Below, piece after piece: positions 52,748 to 60,661 of a stretch of 64,000 bases of DNA. The DNA is taken from contig JASJCR010000022.1 in the NCBI GenBank assembly GCA_030065875.1, forward strand, positions 62,001-126,000. The letters are read 5' to 3'. Positions within the stretch are counted from its first letter, which is position 1. Every line of letters starts with the position of its first letter. The stretch is from Ardenticatenaceae bacterium. GTDB lineage: Bacteria; Chloroflexota; Anaerolineae; Promineifilales; Promineifilaceae. The translations under genes and the position numbers were made by a program. The notes beneath the pieces are model-generated. The model ran no database searches, was not told the origin of the DNA, and worked only from the letters and a program-made list of their open reading frames with translations.

Positions 52748-53341
52748 ATGAAATACGTACAGGAATATATCGTTGATCTCCAGCACACCCTCGACCTGCT
52801 GCCGTTTGAAGAAATCACAGAAATAATCGGCCTTCTACACGAGGCGCGCCTAAGTGGCAAAACCATTTTCGTGATGGGAAATGGCGGGAGCGCCTCAACC
52901 GCCTCGCACATCGTCTGTGATTTTGCCAAAAATACCCGCCAGGCTGACTGGCCGCCTTTCAAAGTCATGGAATTTGTAGACAGTTCGCCTATTTTTACGG
53001 CCTACTGCAATGACGAAGGGTATGAAAACGCCATCGCCCAACAGCTGGCTCATTTTATCGAAGCAGATGATGTCGTGTTGGGAATCTCCACCAGTGGAAA
53101 TTCGCCCAACGTTCTCAAGGCGATCGAATTGGCAAATGAAGCGGGGGCCATCACCATCAGCTTTACCGGATTCGACGGCGGCCGTCTGCGCTTTATGACC
53201 ACTTACAACGTACACGTTCCCAGCCACAATATCGAACAGGTCGAGGATATTCATCTGGTTCTCGGGCATTTAATCACGAGCAACCTGCGTCTGATGACCC
53301 AGCAAATGCCGGAATCAACCTTCAATTTGCATCAAACTTAA
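52748..53341 (+). CDS. gmhA: Sedoheptulose 7-phosphate isomerase (SIS domain)
   Basis: 197 residues from ATG 52748 (AAGGGA upstream); the frame runs upstream into hddA but the family starts here. The SIS motifs are VMGNGGSASTASHIVCDFAK near 42-61 and GISTSGNSPNVLKAIELANE near 113-132. HNIEQVEDIHLVLGHLI matches the conserved C-terminal helix of GmhA. It converts sedoheptulose 7-phosphate to D-glycero-D-manno-heptose 7-phosphate, the substrate of the kinase encoded just upstream. Confidence 0.93.
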   Translation: MKYVQEYIVDLQHTLDLLPFEEITEIIGLLHEARLSGKTIFVMGNGGSASTASHIVCDFAKNTRQADWPPFKVMEFVDSSPIFTAYCNDEGYENAIAQQLAHFIEADDVVLGISTSGNSPNVLKAIELANEAGAITISFTGFDGGRLRFMTTYNVHVPSHNIEQVEDIHLVLGHLITSNLRLMTQQMPESTFNLHQT

Positions 53342-53407
53342 CCCGGTCTACGGCCGATGCGGCAGCGGTTTGGAAGAAAAAATCAATTCTGGATAACGGG
53401 GCACATT

Positions 53408-55090
53408 ATGGATTTAACAGCTTACATCTCACCCTTAATCAAATGGTGGTGGCTCATAGCCACGGCCGCGGTTCTGGCCTGTGGAGCCAGTTTTATCGCC
53501 GTCCGAGATGAACCGATCATGTATCAATCAAACACAACCTTGATGATCGGCAACCCTTTCGACAATCTCAATCCCGACACCAATCAATTTTGGTCCACCC
53601 AGCAGCTGGCTGAAGCATATGCCTCCTTCGCTCGACGGGAACCGGTTCAAAATGCCACGATGGATGCCCTGGGCATGGATTGGCTCCCTGATTACACGGC
53701 ATTTGTCCCTCCACGAACCTCATTTATCGAAATATCTGTCGTCGACACCGATCCGCTGCGCGCTCAGGTCGTGGCCAGTGAATTGGCCAACCAGCTCATC
53801 CGGCTGGGACCAACCAACGATGATCAGGAAACTCAACAGCGCCAGACGTTTATCAATGAGCAGCTCGACGATCTGCAGCAGCAAATTCTGGAAACTCAGT
53901 CAGAGATCGAAACCAGGCAGTCAGAACTGGGCGATTTGTTCAGCGCTCGGGAAATTGCCGACTCGCAGGAACAAATCCTGGCGCTGCAAACCAAACTGTC
54001 TTCTCTGCAGCAAAATTACGGCACCTTATTGTCCAATAGCCAGCAGCAGGCAACCAACGCTCCAACCGTTATTGAAGCGGCACAAATACCAAATTTCCCC
54101 ATTGGACCGAACAAATACTTTACCGTTTTGCTGTCTGGAGTTCTCGGGGCGGTTGTCGCGACCGGGGCTGCCTATTTGCTCGAATTATTGGATGACCGGA
54201 TTGCCAATCCTCAGGATCTGAGTCGCGCAGACGGGGTGACTTTCCTAACCGGGATTCCGCATACCAAATTAATCAAGGAATCACCCAGCGGTTTAATTGT
54301 GGCCAACCATCCCCGCGCGCCTGTTGCTGAGTCTCTAAGAGATTTGCGCACCGCGATCCAGTTTTCCAACCCGGACAAGCCACTGCGCACGATTTTAATC
54401 ACCAGTCCCAATTCCGGTGAAGGGAAGAGCTTTATTGCCTCGAACCTGGCGGTCATCATGGCTCATGCGGGCTACAAGACGCTGCTCATTGATGGCGACA
54501 TGCGCAAGCCATATATCGATCATGCGTTTGGCCTCGTACGCGACTCGGGGTTGAGCAACCTGCTCCTTGATCTGCAAAACGATGAGGAAAGTAATGAGAT
54601 CCCGCTGTACAAAGTTGAGGATTACACGCATCAGATCGGTGACAGCTCCCTTTATGTTTTGACGAGCGGGTCTATTCCACTCAACCCGTCAGAGCTGTTG
54701 GGATCCAACAAGATGCAGCAGCTTTTAGACAAGCTCAAAACCCATTTTGACTATATTGTGATCGACAGTCCCCCTGCGCTGGCCGTCACCGATACGATGA
54801 TATTAAGCGCCATCAGCGATGGGGTTATACTGATCGTCTGCGCCCGGCAAACGACGCGGATGCAGTTTAATCGAGTCGTCAACCGGCTAGGAGAGATCAA
54901 CGTCAACCTCATCGGGGCGGTGCTAAATCGTATGTCCAAAGAAGGGTCCGGCTTCTATTACTATTATGATTATGGCGCAAGACCGGGCAGCAGCCGCTCT
55001 AACCCAGGCGAAAAAGAAAACGCGGAACCAGATATCTCAGAAGACCGCATTGAATATTATCGTGAGCCGGTTGCCCAGGCTAAAGATTGA
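53408..55090 (+). CDS. Polysaccharide co-polymerase fused to bacterial tyrosine autokinase (Wzz/BY-kinase)
   Basis: 560 residues from ATG 53408; a frame extending to 53357 adds an unlikely leader. The N-terminal Wzz domain has a first membrane helix (WWWLIATAAVLACGASFIAV) and a second near 240-262 (FTVLLSGVLGAVVATGAAYLLELL), with a short coiled coil between (EQLDDLQQQILETQSEIETR). The cytoplasmic kinase has Walker A SPNSGEGKS near 333-341, Walker A-prime LLIDGDMRKP, and Walker B YIVIDSPP. The Tyr cluster FYYYYDYG lies near 515-522, with later Tyr pairs. These proteins control chain length and assembly of Wzy-type polymers by cycles of autophosphorylation. The stop overlaps the convergent gmhB by 11 bases. 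Confidence 0.92.
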   Translation: MDLTAYISPLIKWWWLIATAAVLACGASFIAVRDEPIMYQSNTTLMIGNPFDNLNPDTNQFWSTQQLAEAYASFARREPVQNATMDALGMDWLPDYTAFVPPRTSFIEISVVDTDPLRAQVVASELANQLIRLGPTNDDQETQQRQTFINEQLDDLQQQILETQSEIETRQSELGDLFSAREIADSQEQILALQTKLSSLQQNYGTLLSNSQQQATNAPTVIEAAQIPNFPIGPNKYFTVLLSGVLGAVVATGAAYLLELLDDRIANPQDLSRADGVTFLTGIPHTKLIKESPSGLIVANHPRAPVAESLRDLRTAIQFSNPDKPLRTILITSPNSGEGKSFIASNLAVIMAHAGYKTLLIDGDMRKPYIDHAFGLVRDSGLSNLLLDLQNDEESNEIPLYKVEDYTHQIGDSSLYVLTSGSIPLNPSELLGSNKMQQLLDKLKTHFDYIVIDSPPALAVTDTMILSAISDGVILIVCARQTTRMQFNRVVNRLGEINVNLIGAVLNRMSKEGSGFYYYYDYGARPGSSRSNPGEKENAEPDISEDRIEYYREPVAQAKD

Positions 55091-55631
55091 TCAGCAAATC
55101 CTCAACATATGCCTGAAGCGATTCAAAAATGGTGATTTTGGCCCTCAGATCCTGATCAACCTGCTGCAGCTGCACCCTGCCCCGGCCGGTTGTGACCATG
55201 ATCAGATGGCCAACCCCGGCCGCCAGTCCGGCCTGCATATCGGTCACCGCATCGCCCACCATGATTGAACGGCTTAAGTCGATATGCCAATCATTCCGGG
55301 CCTCGGTAATCAAACCCGGCTGCGGCTTGCGGCAGGCGCACCGGGTCTCCGGCGCGTGCGGGCACATGTAAACGCCATCAATTCGGCCGCCGGCCTGTTC
55401 AATTACTTCGACCAGTCTTTGATTCAAGGCTTCGGCCGCAGCCAGCTCAATGATCCCGCGCCCAACCACAGACTGATTGGTTACGATCATAATTTTGTAG
55501 GGCAATTCAGCCAGCCGGCGCAAAGCGACCAGCGCCTGCGGGAATATTTCGACGTCAGCCCAGGAGCGCACGTAAGCCGCTTGATTTTCAATAATTACCC
55601 CATCCCGGTCCAAAAAAATCGCCTGTTGCAT
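55080..55631 (-). CDS. gmhB: D-glycero-D-manno-heptose 1,7-bisphosphate 7-phosphatase (HAD, HisB-N like)
   Basis: 183 residues, ATG 55631. The HAD nucleophile motif is FLDRDGVI with D8 and D10. VTNQSVVGRG near 51-60 is motif II. The zinc-binding loop CPHAPETRCACRKP near 89-102 is the hallmark of GmhB. VGDAVTDMQAGLAAG near 126-140 is the C-terminal motif. It removes the 7-phosphate left by HddA. Unlike the other heptose genes it is on the minus strand, convergent with the BY-kinase and divergent from the nucleotidyltransferase. A TATAAT six bases upstream of its ATG suggests a leaderless mRNA. Confidence 0.92.
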   Translation of the reverse strand: MQQAIFLDRDGVIIENQAAYVRSWADVEIFPQALVALRRLAELPYKIMIVTNQSVVGRGIIELAAAEALNQRLVEVIEQAGGRIDGVYMCPHAPETRCACRKPQPGLITEARNDWHIDLSRSIMVGDAVTDMQAGLAAGVGHLIMVTTGRGRVQLQQVDQDLRAKITIFESLQAYVEDLLINL

Positions 55632-55637
55632 GGTCTT

Positions 55638-55643
55638 ATTATA
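55638..55643 (-). promoter_or_regulatory. Candidate -10 box for gmhB (leaderless transcript)
   Basis: TATAAT on the minus strand, six bases before the gmhB ATG at 55631. No ribosome site lies between them. The usual -10 to start-site spacing would put transcription at or next to the A of ATG. The -35 position (CTTAAA, 17 bases upstream) is weak, so this is a suggestion only. Confidence 0.4.
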
Positions 55644-55666
55644 AATCGAGTTTGTGAGGTTTAAGG

Positions 55667-56437
55667 GTGAATCAGCTAAGAAAAGCGGCCGTCATACTCG
55701 GCGGCGGCCGGGGCACCCGTTTACGGGAAATTGCCGCCCCGTTTACCAAGACGATTCTGCCGGTCGCCGGTTTACCGATCATCGGCTATGCCGCCCAGCT
55801 TGCCGCCCCCTTTGTGGAAAAAATCATCGTCGTTGGTCACCCATCAACCGGTTCCGACGTGGTTGAAGCGGTGGCCTCAAGCGTGCAAAACGGGCATCTT
55901 GCGGTGCAGCTGGCCGTGCAAACCAGGCCGTTAGGAATGGCAGACGCCATTCGGGTTGGGTTTGCGGCCCTAAAAGGGGATTGGGCAGCTGTGGTTGTGG
56001 CCGGAGACAACATCATTTTGGATCCTCAAAATATATCCAATACCCTGCTCAACCTGACTACAACCAATCCGCTTGAGAAAAAAATCAGGCTGACCTGGAC
56101 CTACAAGAATTTTCCAGCCGCAGAGGCGCGCCGCTTCTCCGTTTACCGGCCGCTGACGGGATCGAAGGGAGAATTGATTGAAAAACCGGCCGTTCCCCCT
56201 ACCACGATGTGCTGGTGCGGGCCGGTGGGTTTTGCTTCTACCCAGGAGGCATTAAAACGGCTTGGTCGGCTCCTTCCCTCAGCCCGAGGTGAACTGGAAG
56301 CCTCAGACCTGATAAATTCCTATCTGCGAGAGGGAACAGGGAGACATTTCAAAATTGTGGGCGAATTTTTTGACGTGGGAACCCCTGCCGCCCTGGCCGA
56401 AGCGGAGGCGGTCATCTCTCAGGTTATGTCCCGCTAA
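55667..56437 (+). CDS. hddC: Nucleotidyltransferase, probable D-glycero-alpha-D-manno-heptose 1-phosphate guanylyltransferase
   Basis: 256 residues from GTG 55667 with GAGG upstream. The nucleotide loop is VILGGGRGTRLREIAAPFTKTILPV near 9-33. VVVAGDNIIL near 108-117 carries the metal Asp, and EFFDVGTPAALAEAEAV is the C-terminal substrate block. By sequence alone it is a generic sugar-phosphate nucleotidyltransferase. I assign HddC because GmhA, HddA and GmhB are all close by and this activity is the only missing step. Another NTP or sugar cannot be excluded. A strong terminator follows. Confidence 0.8.
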   Translation: MNQLRKAAVILGGGRGTRLREIAAPFTKTILPVAGLPIIGYAAQLAAPFVEKIIVVGHPSTGSDVVEAVASSVQNGHLAVQLAVQTRPLGMADAIRVGFAALKGDWAAVVVAGDNIILDPQNISNTLLNLTTTNPLEKKIRLTWTYKNFPAAEARRFSVYRPLTGSKGELIEKPAVPPTTMCWCGPVGFASTQEALKRLGRLLPSARGELEASDLINSYLREGTGRHFKIVGEFFDVGTPAALAEAEAVISQVMSR

Positions 56438-56448
56438 GAAAACGCGTT

Positions 56449-56485
56449 AACCACGGATTGCAATGGTAATCCGTGGTTTTTTTTT
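56449..56485 (+). terminator. Rho-independent terminator after hddC
   Basis: AACCACGGATT (56449-56459), loop GCAATGGT, AATCCGTGGTT (56468-56478), then a run of T to 56485. The 11-base stem is perfect. The stem sequence is the same CCACGGATT found in the dispersed intergenic repeats. It closes the long plus-strand glycan locus. Confidence 0.9.
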
Positions 56486-56501
56486 GCCACTATCCGTCCA
56501 G

Positions 56502-57719
56502 CTACGGCCCGGCGAGTTTTTTGACCGTGTTGCGGCCGAGCTGGTACATGTGCACTTCATCCGGTCCATCCGCCTGCCGCAGCACCCTGGCCCAGGCAAA
56601 GAAGCCGGCCAGCGGGGTGTCCTGGCTCAACCCCATCCCCCCATATGCCTGCATCGCCCGGTCGATCACGTCAATGGCCATGTTAGGGGCGACAATTTTG
56701 ATCATCGAAATCAAATCGCGAGCCCCTTTGGTGCCCTCTTTGTCAATTTTGTCGGCCGCGGCCAGCGTTAACAGCCGCGCCTGCTCGATTTGGCAGCGCG
56801 AGCGGGCGATATCCTGACGGATACTGCTAAAATCTTTGATTAATCGGCCAAAAGCCTTGCGCTGGGTCACGCGCTCACACATCAATTCGAGCGAGCGCTG
56901 AGCCATGCCGATGAGCCGCATACAGTGATGAATCCGGCCGGGGCCCAGGCGGCCCTGGGCGATTTCAAATCCACGCCCTTCACCCAAAAGTAAATTTGAG
57001 GCCGGCACGCGCACGTTCTCTAAGCTAACCTCAGCGTGTCCACCGGGTGAATCATAGGTGCCAAAAACCGCCAGCGGCCGCTCGACGGTCACTCCCTCCG
57101 TGTGGCGCGGCACCAAAATCATGCTTTGCTGATGATATCGATCCGCCTGTGGATCAGTTTTGCCCATGACGATAAATATTTCACAGCGGGGGTCCATCGC
57201 CCCGGATGACCACCATTTGCGGCCGTTGATCACGTATTCATCCCCTTCTCGCTCAATTGAGGTTTCGATATTGGTGGCGTCGGAGGAAGCAACGGCCGGC
57301 TCGGTCATCAAAAATGCGGAGCGGATTTCGCCATTCATGAGCGGCGTTAACCATTCAGCCTGCTGTGCGGCATTGCCGTAGCGAGCCAACACCTCCATAT
57401 TGCCGGTATCCGGAGCGCTGCAGTTAAACACCTCTGATGACCACAGGATGCGCCCCATCAATTCCGCCAGAGGAGCGTATTCCAGATTGGTCAAACCCGG
57501 ACTCAAATCCCCGTAATCTTCCGGCAAAAATAAATTCCACAGCCCTTCTTCACGGGCTTTTTCTTTGAGGGCATCCATCCCCGGGTAAACCTGCCACGCT
57601 TTCTGCGGATCCTCTACCCAATCCTGATATTCCTTTTCAATAGGATAAATATGGTCGTCCATAAAGCGAGAGAGCTTGGTGAGCAAGGTTTTTACTTTGT
57701 CTGAATATTCAAAGTTCAT
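56502..57719 (-). CDS. Acyl-CoA dehydrogenase family protein
   Basis: 405 residues, ATG 57719 after CTGGAG. It has the three-domain flavoprotein layout: helical N-domain, the beta-domain with [20 protein letters not shown] near 136-155 and [11 protein letters not shown] near 164-174, then the C-terminal bundle with [19 protein letters not shown] and [19 protein letters not shown] near 363-381. It resembles the ACAD10/ACAD11 subgroup ([13 protein letters not shown]). It oxidises an acyl-CoA to the enoyl-CoA with FAD. No fatty-acid oxidation partners are nearby, and it does not look connected to the glycan locus. Confidence 0.93.
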   Translation of the reverse strand: MNFEYSDKVKTLLTKLSRFMDDHIYPIEKEYQDWVEDPQKAWQVYPGMDALKEKAREEGLWNLFLPEDYGDLSPGLTNLEYAPLAELMGRILWSSEVFNCSAPDTGNMEVLARYGNAAQQAEWLTPLMNGEIRSAFLMTEPAVASSDATNIETSIEREGDEYVINGRKWWSSGAMDPRCEIFIVMGKTDPQADRYHQQSMILVPRHTEGVTVERPLAVFGTYDSPGGHAEVSLENVRVPASNLLLGEGRGFEIAQGRLGPGRIHHCMRLIGMAQRSLELMCERVTQRKAFGRLIKDFSSIRQDIARSRCQIEQARLLTLAAADKIDKEGTKGARDLISMIKIVAPNMAIDVIDRAMQAYGGMGLSQDTPLAGFFAWARVLRQADGPDEVHMYQLGRNTVKKLAGP

Positions 57720-57951
57720 GGGATACTCCAGTAACTCCGGTTGAGGGTGGTAATTGGTTATTGATTATTGGTTATTAGTTATTGGTTATTAGTGTATTGG
57801 TCTATTTGATTTCTTTTCAAACCGCATATCTAACAACAAATAGAGTAATAACCAATAACTAATATACCAATACACCAGTACACCAATAAACCAATATACC
57901 ACTACTCTTCGTCCGAAAAAAGCTCATACTGATGACCAAAATCAACCGTCT
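57720..57951. repeat. AT-rich TTGGTTATT repeat forming long inverted arms
   Basis: In this 232-base gap the left arm (about 57747-57803) repeats TTGGTTATT/GATTATTGGTTATTAG. The right arm (about 57845-57903) repeats the complement as AATAACCAATAACTAATA, CCAATACACCAGTA and CCAATAAACCAATA. The two arms could form an imperfect long stem. No gene is visible. It separates the beta-helix gene (upstream in transcription) from the acyl-CoA dehydrogenase gene, so the latter has its own promoter or reads through the repeat. Confidence 0.7.
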
Positions 57952-59718
57952 TTATCTGGTGATCAAGGGCAAGAAGTTAAACAAATCGGTCGGGGTTAAG
58001 GTGACGGTGTCAGAAAACAGAGGGGAACCGCCGTCAACCGCCTCAATCGTGAACACATAAGCTTGATAATTGGTTAAGTTGGAAAGTTGGTAAGTGCGCG
58101 TGCTGCCGGATATCCCGGTAATCGGTGAAGGCGGGGCTCCGGCCGGCCCTGTATAAGAGATTTCCCAGGTGGCCCCAGGCGGCAAAGTCGTGTTAACCGT
58201 CCACGTCAAATCGATCGTTTGATCGCTGACCTGGCCGGTTAAGACAACGGACGGCTGAAATTCAACCGCCCCGATATCGGCCGCCTGGCGACTGTTGCCC
58301 AATATGTCCTCACTGCTGGCCTCACCACCGTTGGCGGCGTTGATTGTCGGGCTGCCGGCCGCCGGTGTGCCGTATGTTTGCACCAGATTCAAAAAAACGG
58401 CCGCGATGGTGGCCGACCCATCGGCAAAACCACTGCCGGTCCAGCGGGGAATCACCAACCCACTTTGTGATCCCAACAGCGGATCGGCCGTCACCGCACT
58501 GCTGTCGTCTGTAATATTAATTAACTCTCCCCCATCAACCGGAATCGCCGATCCCCCGTTCCAATAGAGGTTGTTATCCAAGGTGAAGCTGGCCGTTTGT
58601 CCCGGAGGGGTATCGGAAAAATCGTTGCTGCCAGATCCGCTAAAACCCATGGTTCCGGTTGGATCGGACCAGATATTGTTGTAAAAACGGATATTGCTGT
58701 TAGCCGGATTGCTCCCTTCCGTATTTAACCGCATGGCAAACGCCAGCGATGGCAAATCTCCGACAACGGTGTTATTCCGAAAGGTGACGTTCTCACCCCC
58801 TTTGACCCCAAAGGCGGCCCGCATGACGCGGCTGCTGTTGCCTAAAAACAGATTGTTCTCAACCATCACGTTGCGCGCCTCAAAAAAGGGCTGTCCATCT
58901 TCGCCGATCAAGACGAAGTTTGAGCCGGTCGATCCCGACCAGTTGAGAAACACGTTGCGCCGCACGGTAATGCGATCGTTGCCGGTATAAATATCGCTGC
59001 TGCCGTTGGAATCTTTGATAACGATAAAGCTGCCGGTGTTATTGAGGGTGCTCCGGCCGCTGCCTTCAAAATCATTAAAGAAAACGTTGTCCTGGATAAT
59101 GATATCTTCTACGCTGTTGACGTCGATATGCTCATCGGAACCGGTTTGGTTGTAAAACATATTCCCTTCAACCAAAATATCATGGGCGCCGTTGTTGATT
59201 TTGAGGATGTCGTTATCGTAGCTGTCGTGGAGAATATTGTTGCGTATCGTAATATCCGAAACGCTGCCGTTGCCGGCCGCATCGATATGAAACACCAGCG
59301 GAGAGGAACCGGATCCTGAATGCCGAATTTCAAATCCCTCAATGATAATACCGTAAACCGGGCCGCTGTATCCATAAACGGTGATGACCCGGTCATTGTT
59401 TTCCAATACGGCACCATACGGGATTTCTGATTTAACTGTGACGCCGTTGGCGAACGTGCCGGTAATCCGCTGACGGCCGCTGTAAACCCCCTGCTTGACT
59501 AAAATGGTGCTGTTGTCGGAAACCTGGGTGAGGGCATATTGAATTGAGGCCCAGGGACTTCCCGAGCTGCCGTCTCCCAGGTTATCGCTGCCCGACGTGC
59601 TCACATAAAACGTGCCCGCTGCGGCCGTACGATACGGTTGACTCCCCCACACGACGATTCCCAACAGTAAAAGAATACTTAAAACAAAAATTTTTTGAAA
59701 ATGAAGATGACTGCGCAT
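57952..59718 (-). CDS. Secreted parallel beta-helix protein with fibronectin-like domain and YLPL-type tail
   Basis: 588 residues from ATG 59718, which has GAGG upstream; the frame extends to 59769 but the signal peptide (KIFVLSILLLLGIVVWGS) fits this start. TFYVSTSGSDNLGDGSSGSPWASIQYAL near 35-62 is the same entry signature as the beta-helix at 1452. Many Asn-ladder coils follow (ITIRNNILHDS, ILVEGNMFYNQ, IIIQDNVFFND, VMVENNLFLGN, VTFRNNTVVGD). SQADIGAVEF-like text (RQAADIGAVEFQP) closes the helix, as in DUF1565/choice-of-anchor proteins. A fibronectin type III-like domain spans about 495-575. The C-terminus NFLPLITR matches the tail motif of other secreted proteins here. No catalytic residues are evident. 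Confidence 0.88.
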   Translation of the reverse strand: MRSHLHFQKIFVLSILLLLGIVVWGSQPYRTAAAGTFYVSTSGSDNLGDGSSGSPWASIQYALTQVSDNSTILVKQGVYSGRQRITGTFANGVTVKSEIPYGAVLENNDRVITVYGYSGPVYGIIIEGFEIRHSGSGSSPLVFHIDAAGNGSVSDITIRNNILHDSYDNDILKINNGAHDILVEGNMFYNQTGSDEHIDVNSVEDIIIQDNVFFNDFEGSGRSTLNNTGSFIVIKDSNGSSDIYTGNDRITVRRNVFLNWSGSTGSNFVLIGEDGQPFFEARNVMVENNLFLGNSSRVMRAAFGVKGGENVTFRNNTVVGDLPSLAFAMRLNTEGSNPANSNIRFYNNIWSDPTGTMGFSGSGSNDFSDTPPGQTASFTLDNNLYWNGGSAIPVDGGELINITDDSSAVTADPLLGSQSGLVIPRWTGSGFADGSATIAAVFLNLVQTYGTPAAGSPTINAANGGEASSEDILGNSRQAADIGAVEFQPSVVLTGQVSDQTIDLTWTVNTTLPPGATWEISYTGPAGAPPSPITGISGSTRTYQLSNLTNYQAYVFTIEAVDGGSPLFSDTVTLTPTDLFNFLPLITR

Positions 59719-59822
59719 ATGTACCTCAATGTCAAGAGCGTAGCAAAACGCAGATCGGCCGGTTGTCAAATGGAAAACAGCATAGTACCCTCTTTTCTGG
59801 CATAGATAGAGAACAGCTGAAG

Positions 59823-60404
59823 TTAAAAATATTGAGAATACGCGTTAATTTTGGCCAGCAAACGGTCGGCTAATTGTTTATTGGCGCCATGAAGAGCATC
59901 ATAAATTAGCCGCGCCTCTTGCTGGTAATTTTGTCGTTTGGACCGGTCCCAATCGTATGGGGGTTCGGATAAATTGGTGATTCGATCGGCCATCTTAACC
60001 AGCCACACTTCAGAGGGCTGCTGCGTGATGCGATTGAGCGAGTCTTTCATCTGGGCTTCTTTGGTTGGAATCGCTTTATTTTTGGTTAGGGCTTGAACCC
60101 CTGCAGCCACCTCAGGTCCAAATCTGGCCGTTAAATCAGCAGGCGTTACCGGCGTGTCTTCAACCGTATCATGGAGGAGTGCGCACTGAATCGCCAAATT
60201 GCCGTCAAATTGGTTTTCACCGGCAATGGCCCAGATCACTTCCATGGTCACGGCACCAATGTGATTGATATAAGGGATACGCTCCCCCTTGTTGGGTCCG
60301 CCAACTGTTTGGTGCTGGTGGGCCCGCGTTGCAAACGACCAGGCTCGAAGATAAATCTCCTGTGACCAGTCAGGCGGCGCAAATACGCGGGAGTGTTGTG
60401 ACAT
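59823..60404 (-). CDS. Stand-alone HD hydrolase of the RelA/SpoT small alarmone hydrolase (MESH1) type
   Basis: 193 residues, ATG 60404 with AAGGAAAA upstream. The HD domain matches the SpoT hydrolase half: RAWSFATRAHQHQ, PYINHIGAVTMEVI, CALLHDTVEDTPVTPADLTARFG near 74-96, VKMADRITNL near 136-145. There is no synthetase, TGS or ACT domain. Proteins of this size hydrolyse the 3'-diphosphate of (p)ppGpp or, in MESH1, of NADPH. Cellular substrate unknown. It is divergent from the MFS exporter across a 257-base region. Confidence 0.88.
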   Translation of the reverse strand: MSQHSRVFAPPDWSQEIYLRAWSFATRAHQHQTVGGPNKGERIPYINHIGAVTMEVIWAIAGENQFDGNLAIQCALLHDTVEDTPVTPADLTARFGPEVAAGVQALTKNKAIPTKEAQMKDSLNRITQQPSEVWLVKMADRITNLSEPPYDWDRSKRQNYQQEARLIYDALHGANKQLADRLLAKINAYSQYF

Positions 60405-60661
60405 AATGGTTTTCCTTTATTCCTAATGACGTAATAAATGTGAAGTAATAAATGTACAGCAAAAATTATTGTATGAATATCGTTTACCTTACGGGTACTA
60501 GTACTAATAACCTATTTACCTGTGGTTTTTAATAGGGCCATTCGAGTATACTGGTACAGGTGATCATATGCATCCAGCTTAATTTTAAACTGGACTGAGG
60601 GGGCCGGGCCAGCAGTACCAGTCGCATTTATGTTCATCCAAATTTTGTATTCAGAGCAGGC
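60405..60661. promoter_or_regulatory. Divergent promoter region with palindromes
   Basis: 257 bases lie between the HD hydrolase and the exporter. A perfect 10-base palindrome GTACTAGTAC sits at 60495-60504. ACTGGTAC at about 60550 is matched by its reverse complement GTACCAGT at about 60615. These look like operator half-sites for a dimeric regulator, but no regulator gene is adjacent. The region is AT-richer than its neighbours. Confidence 0.4.
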
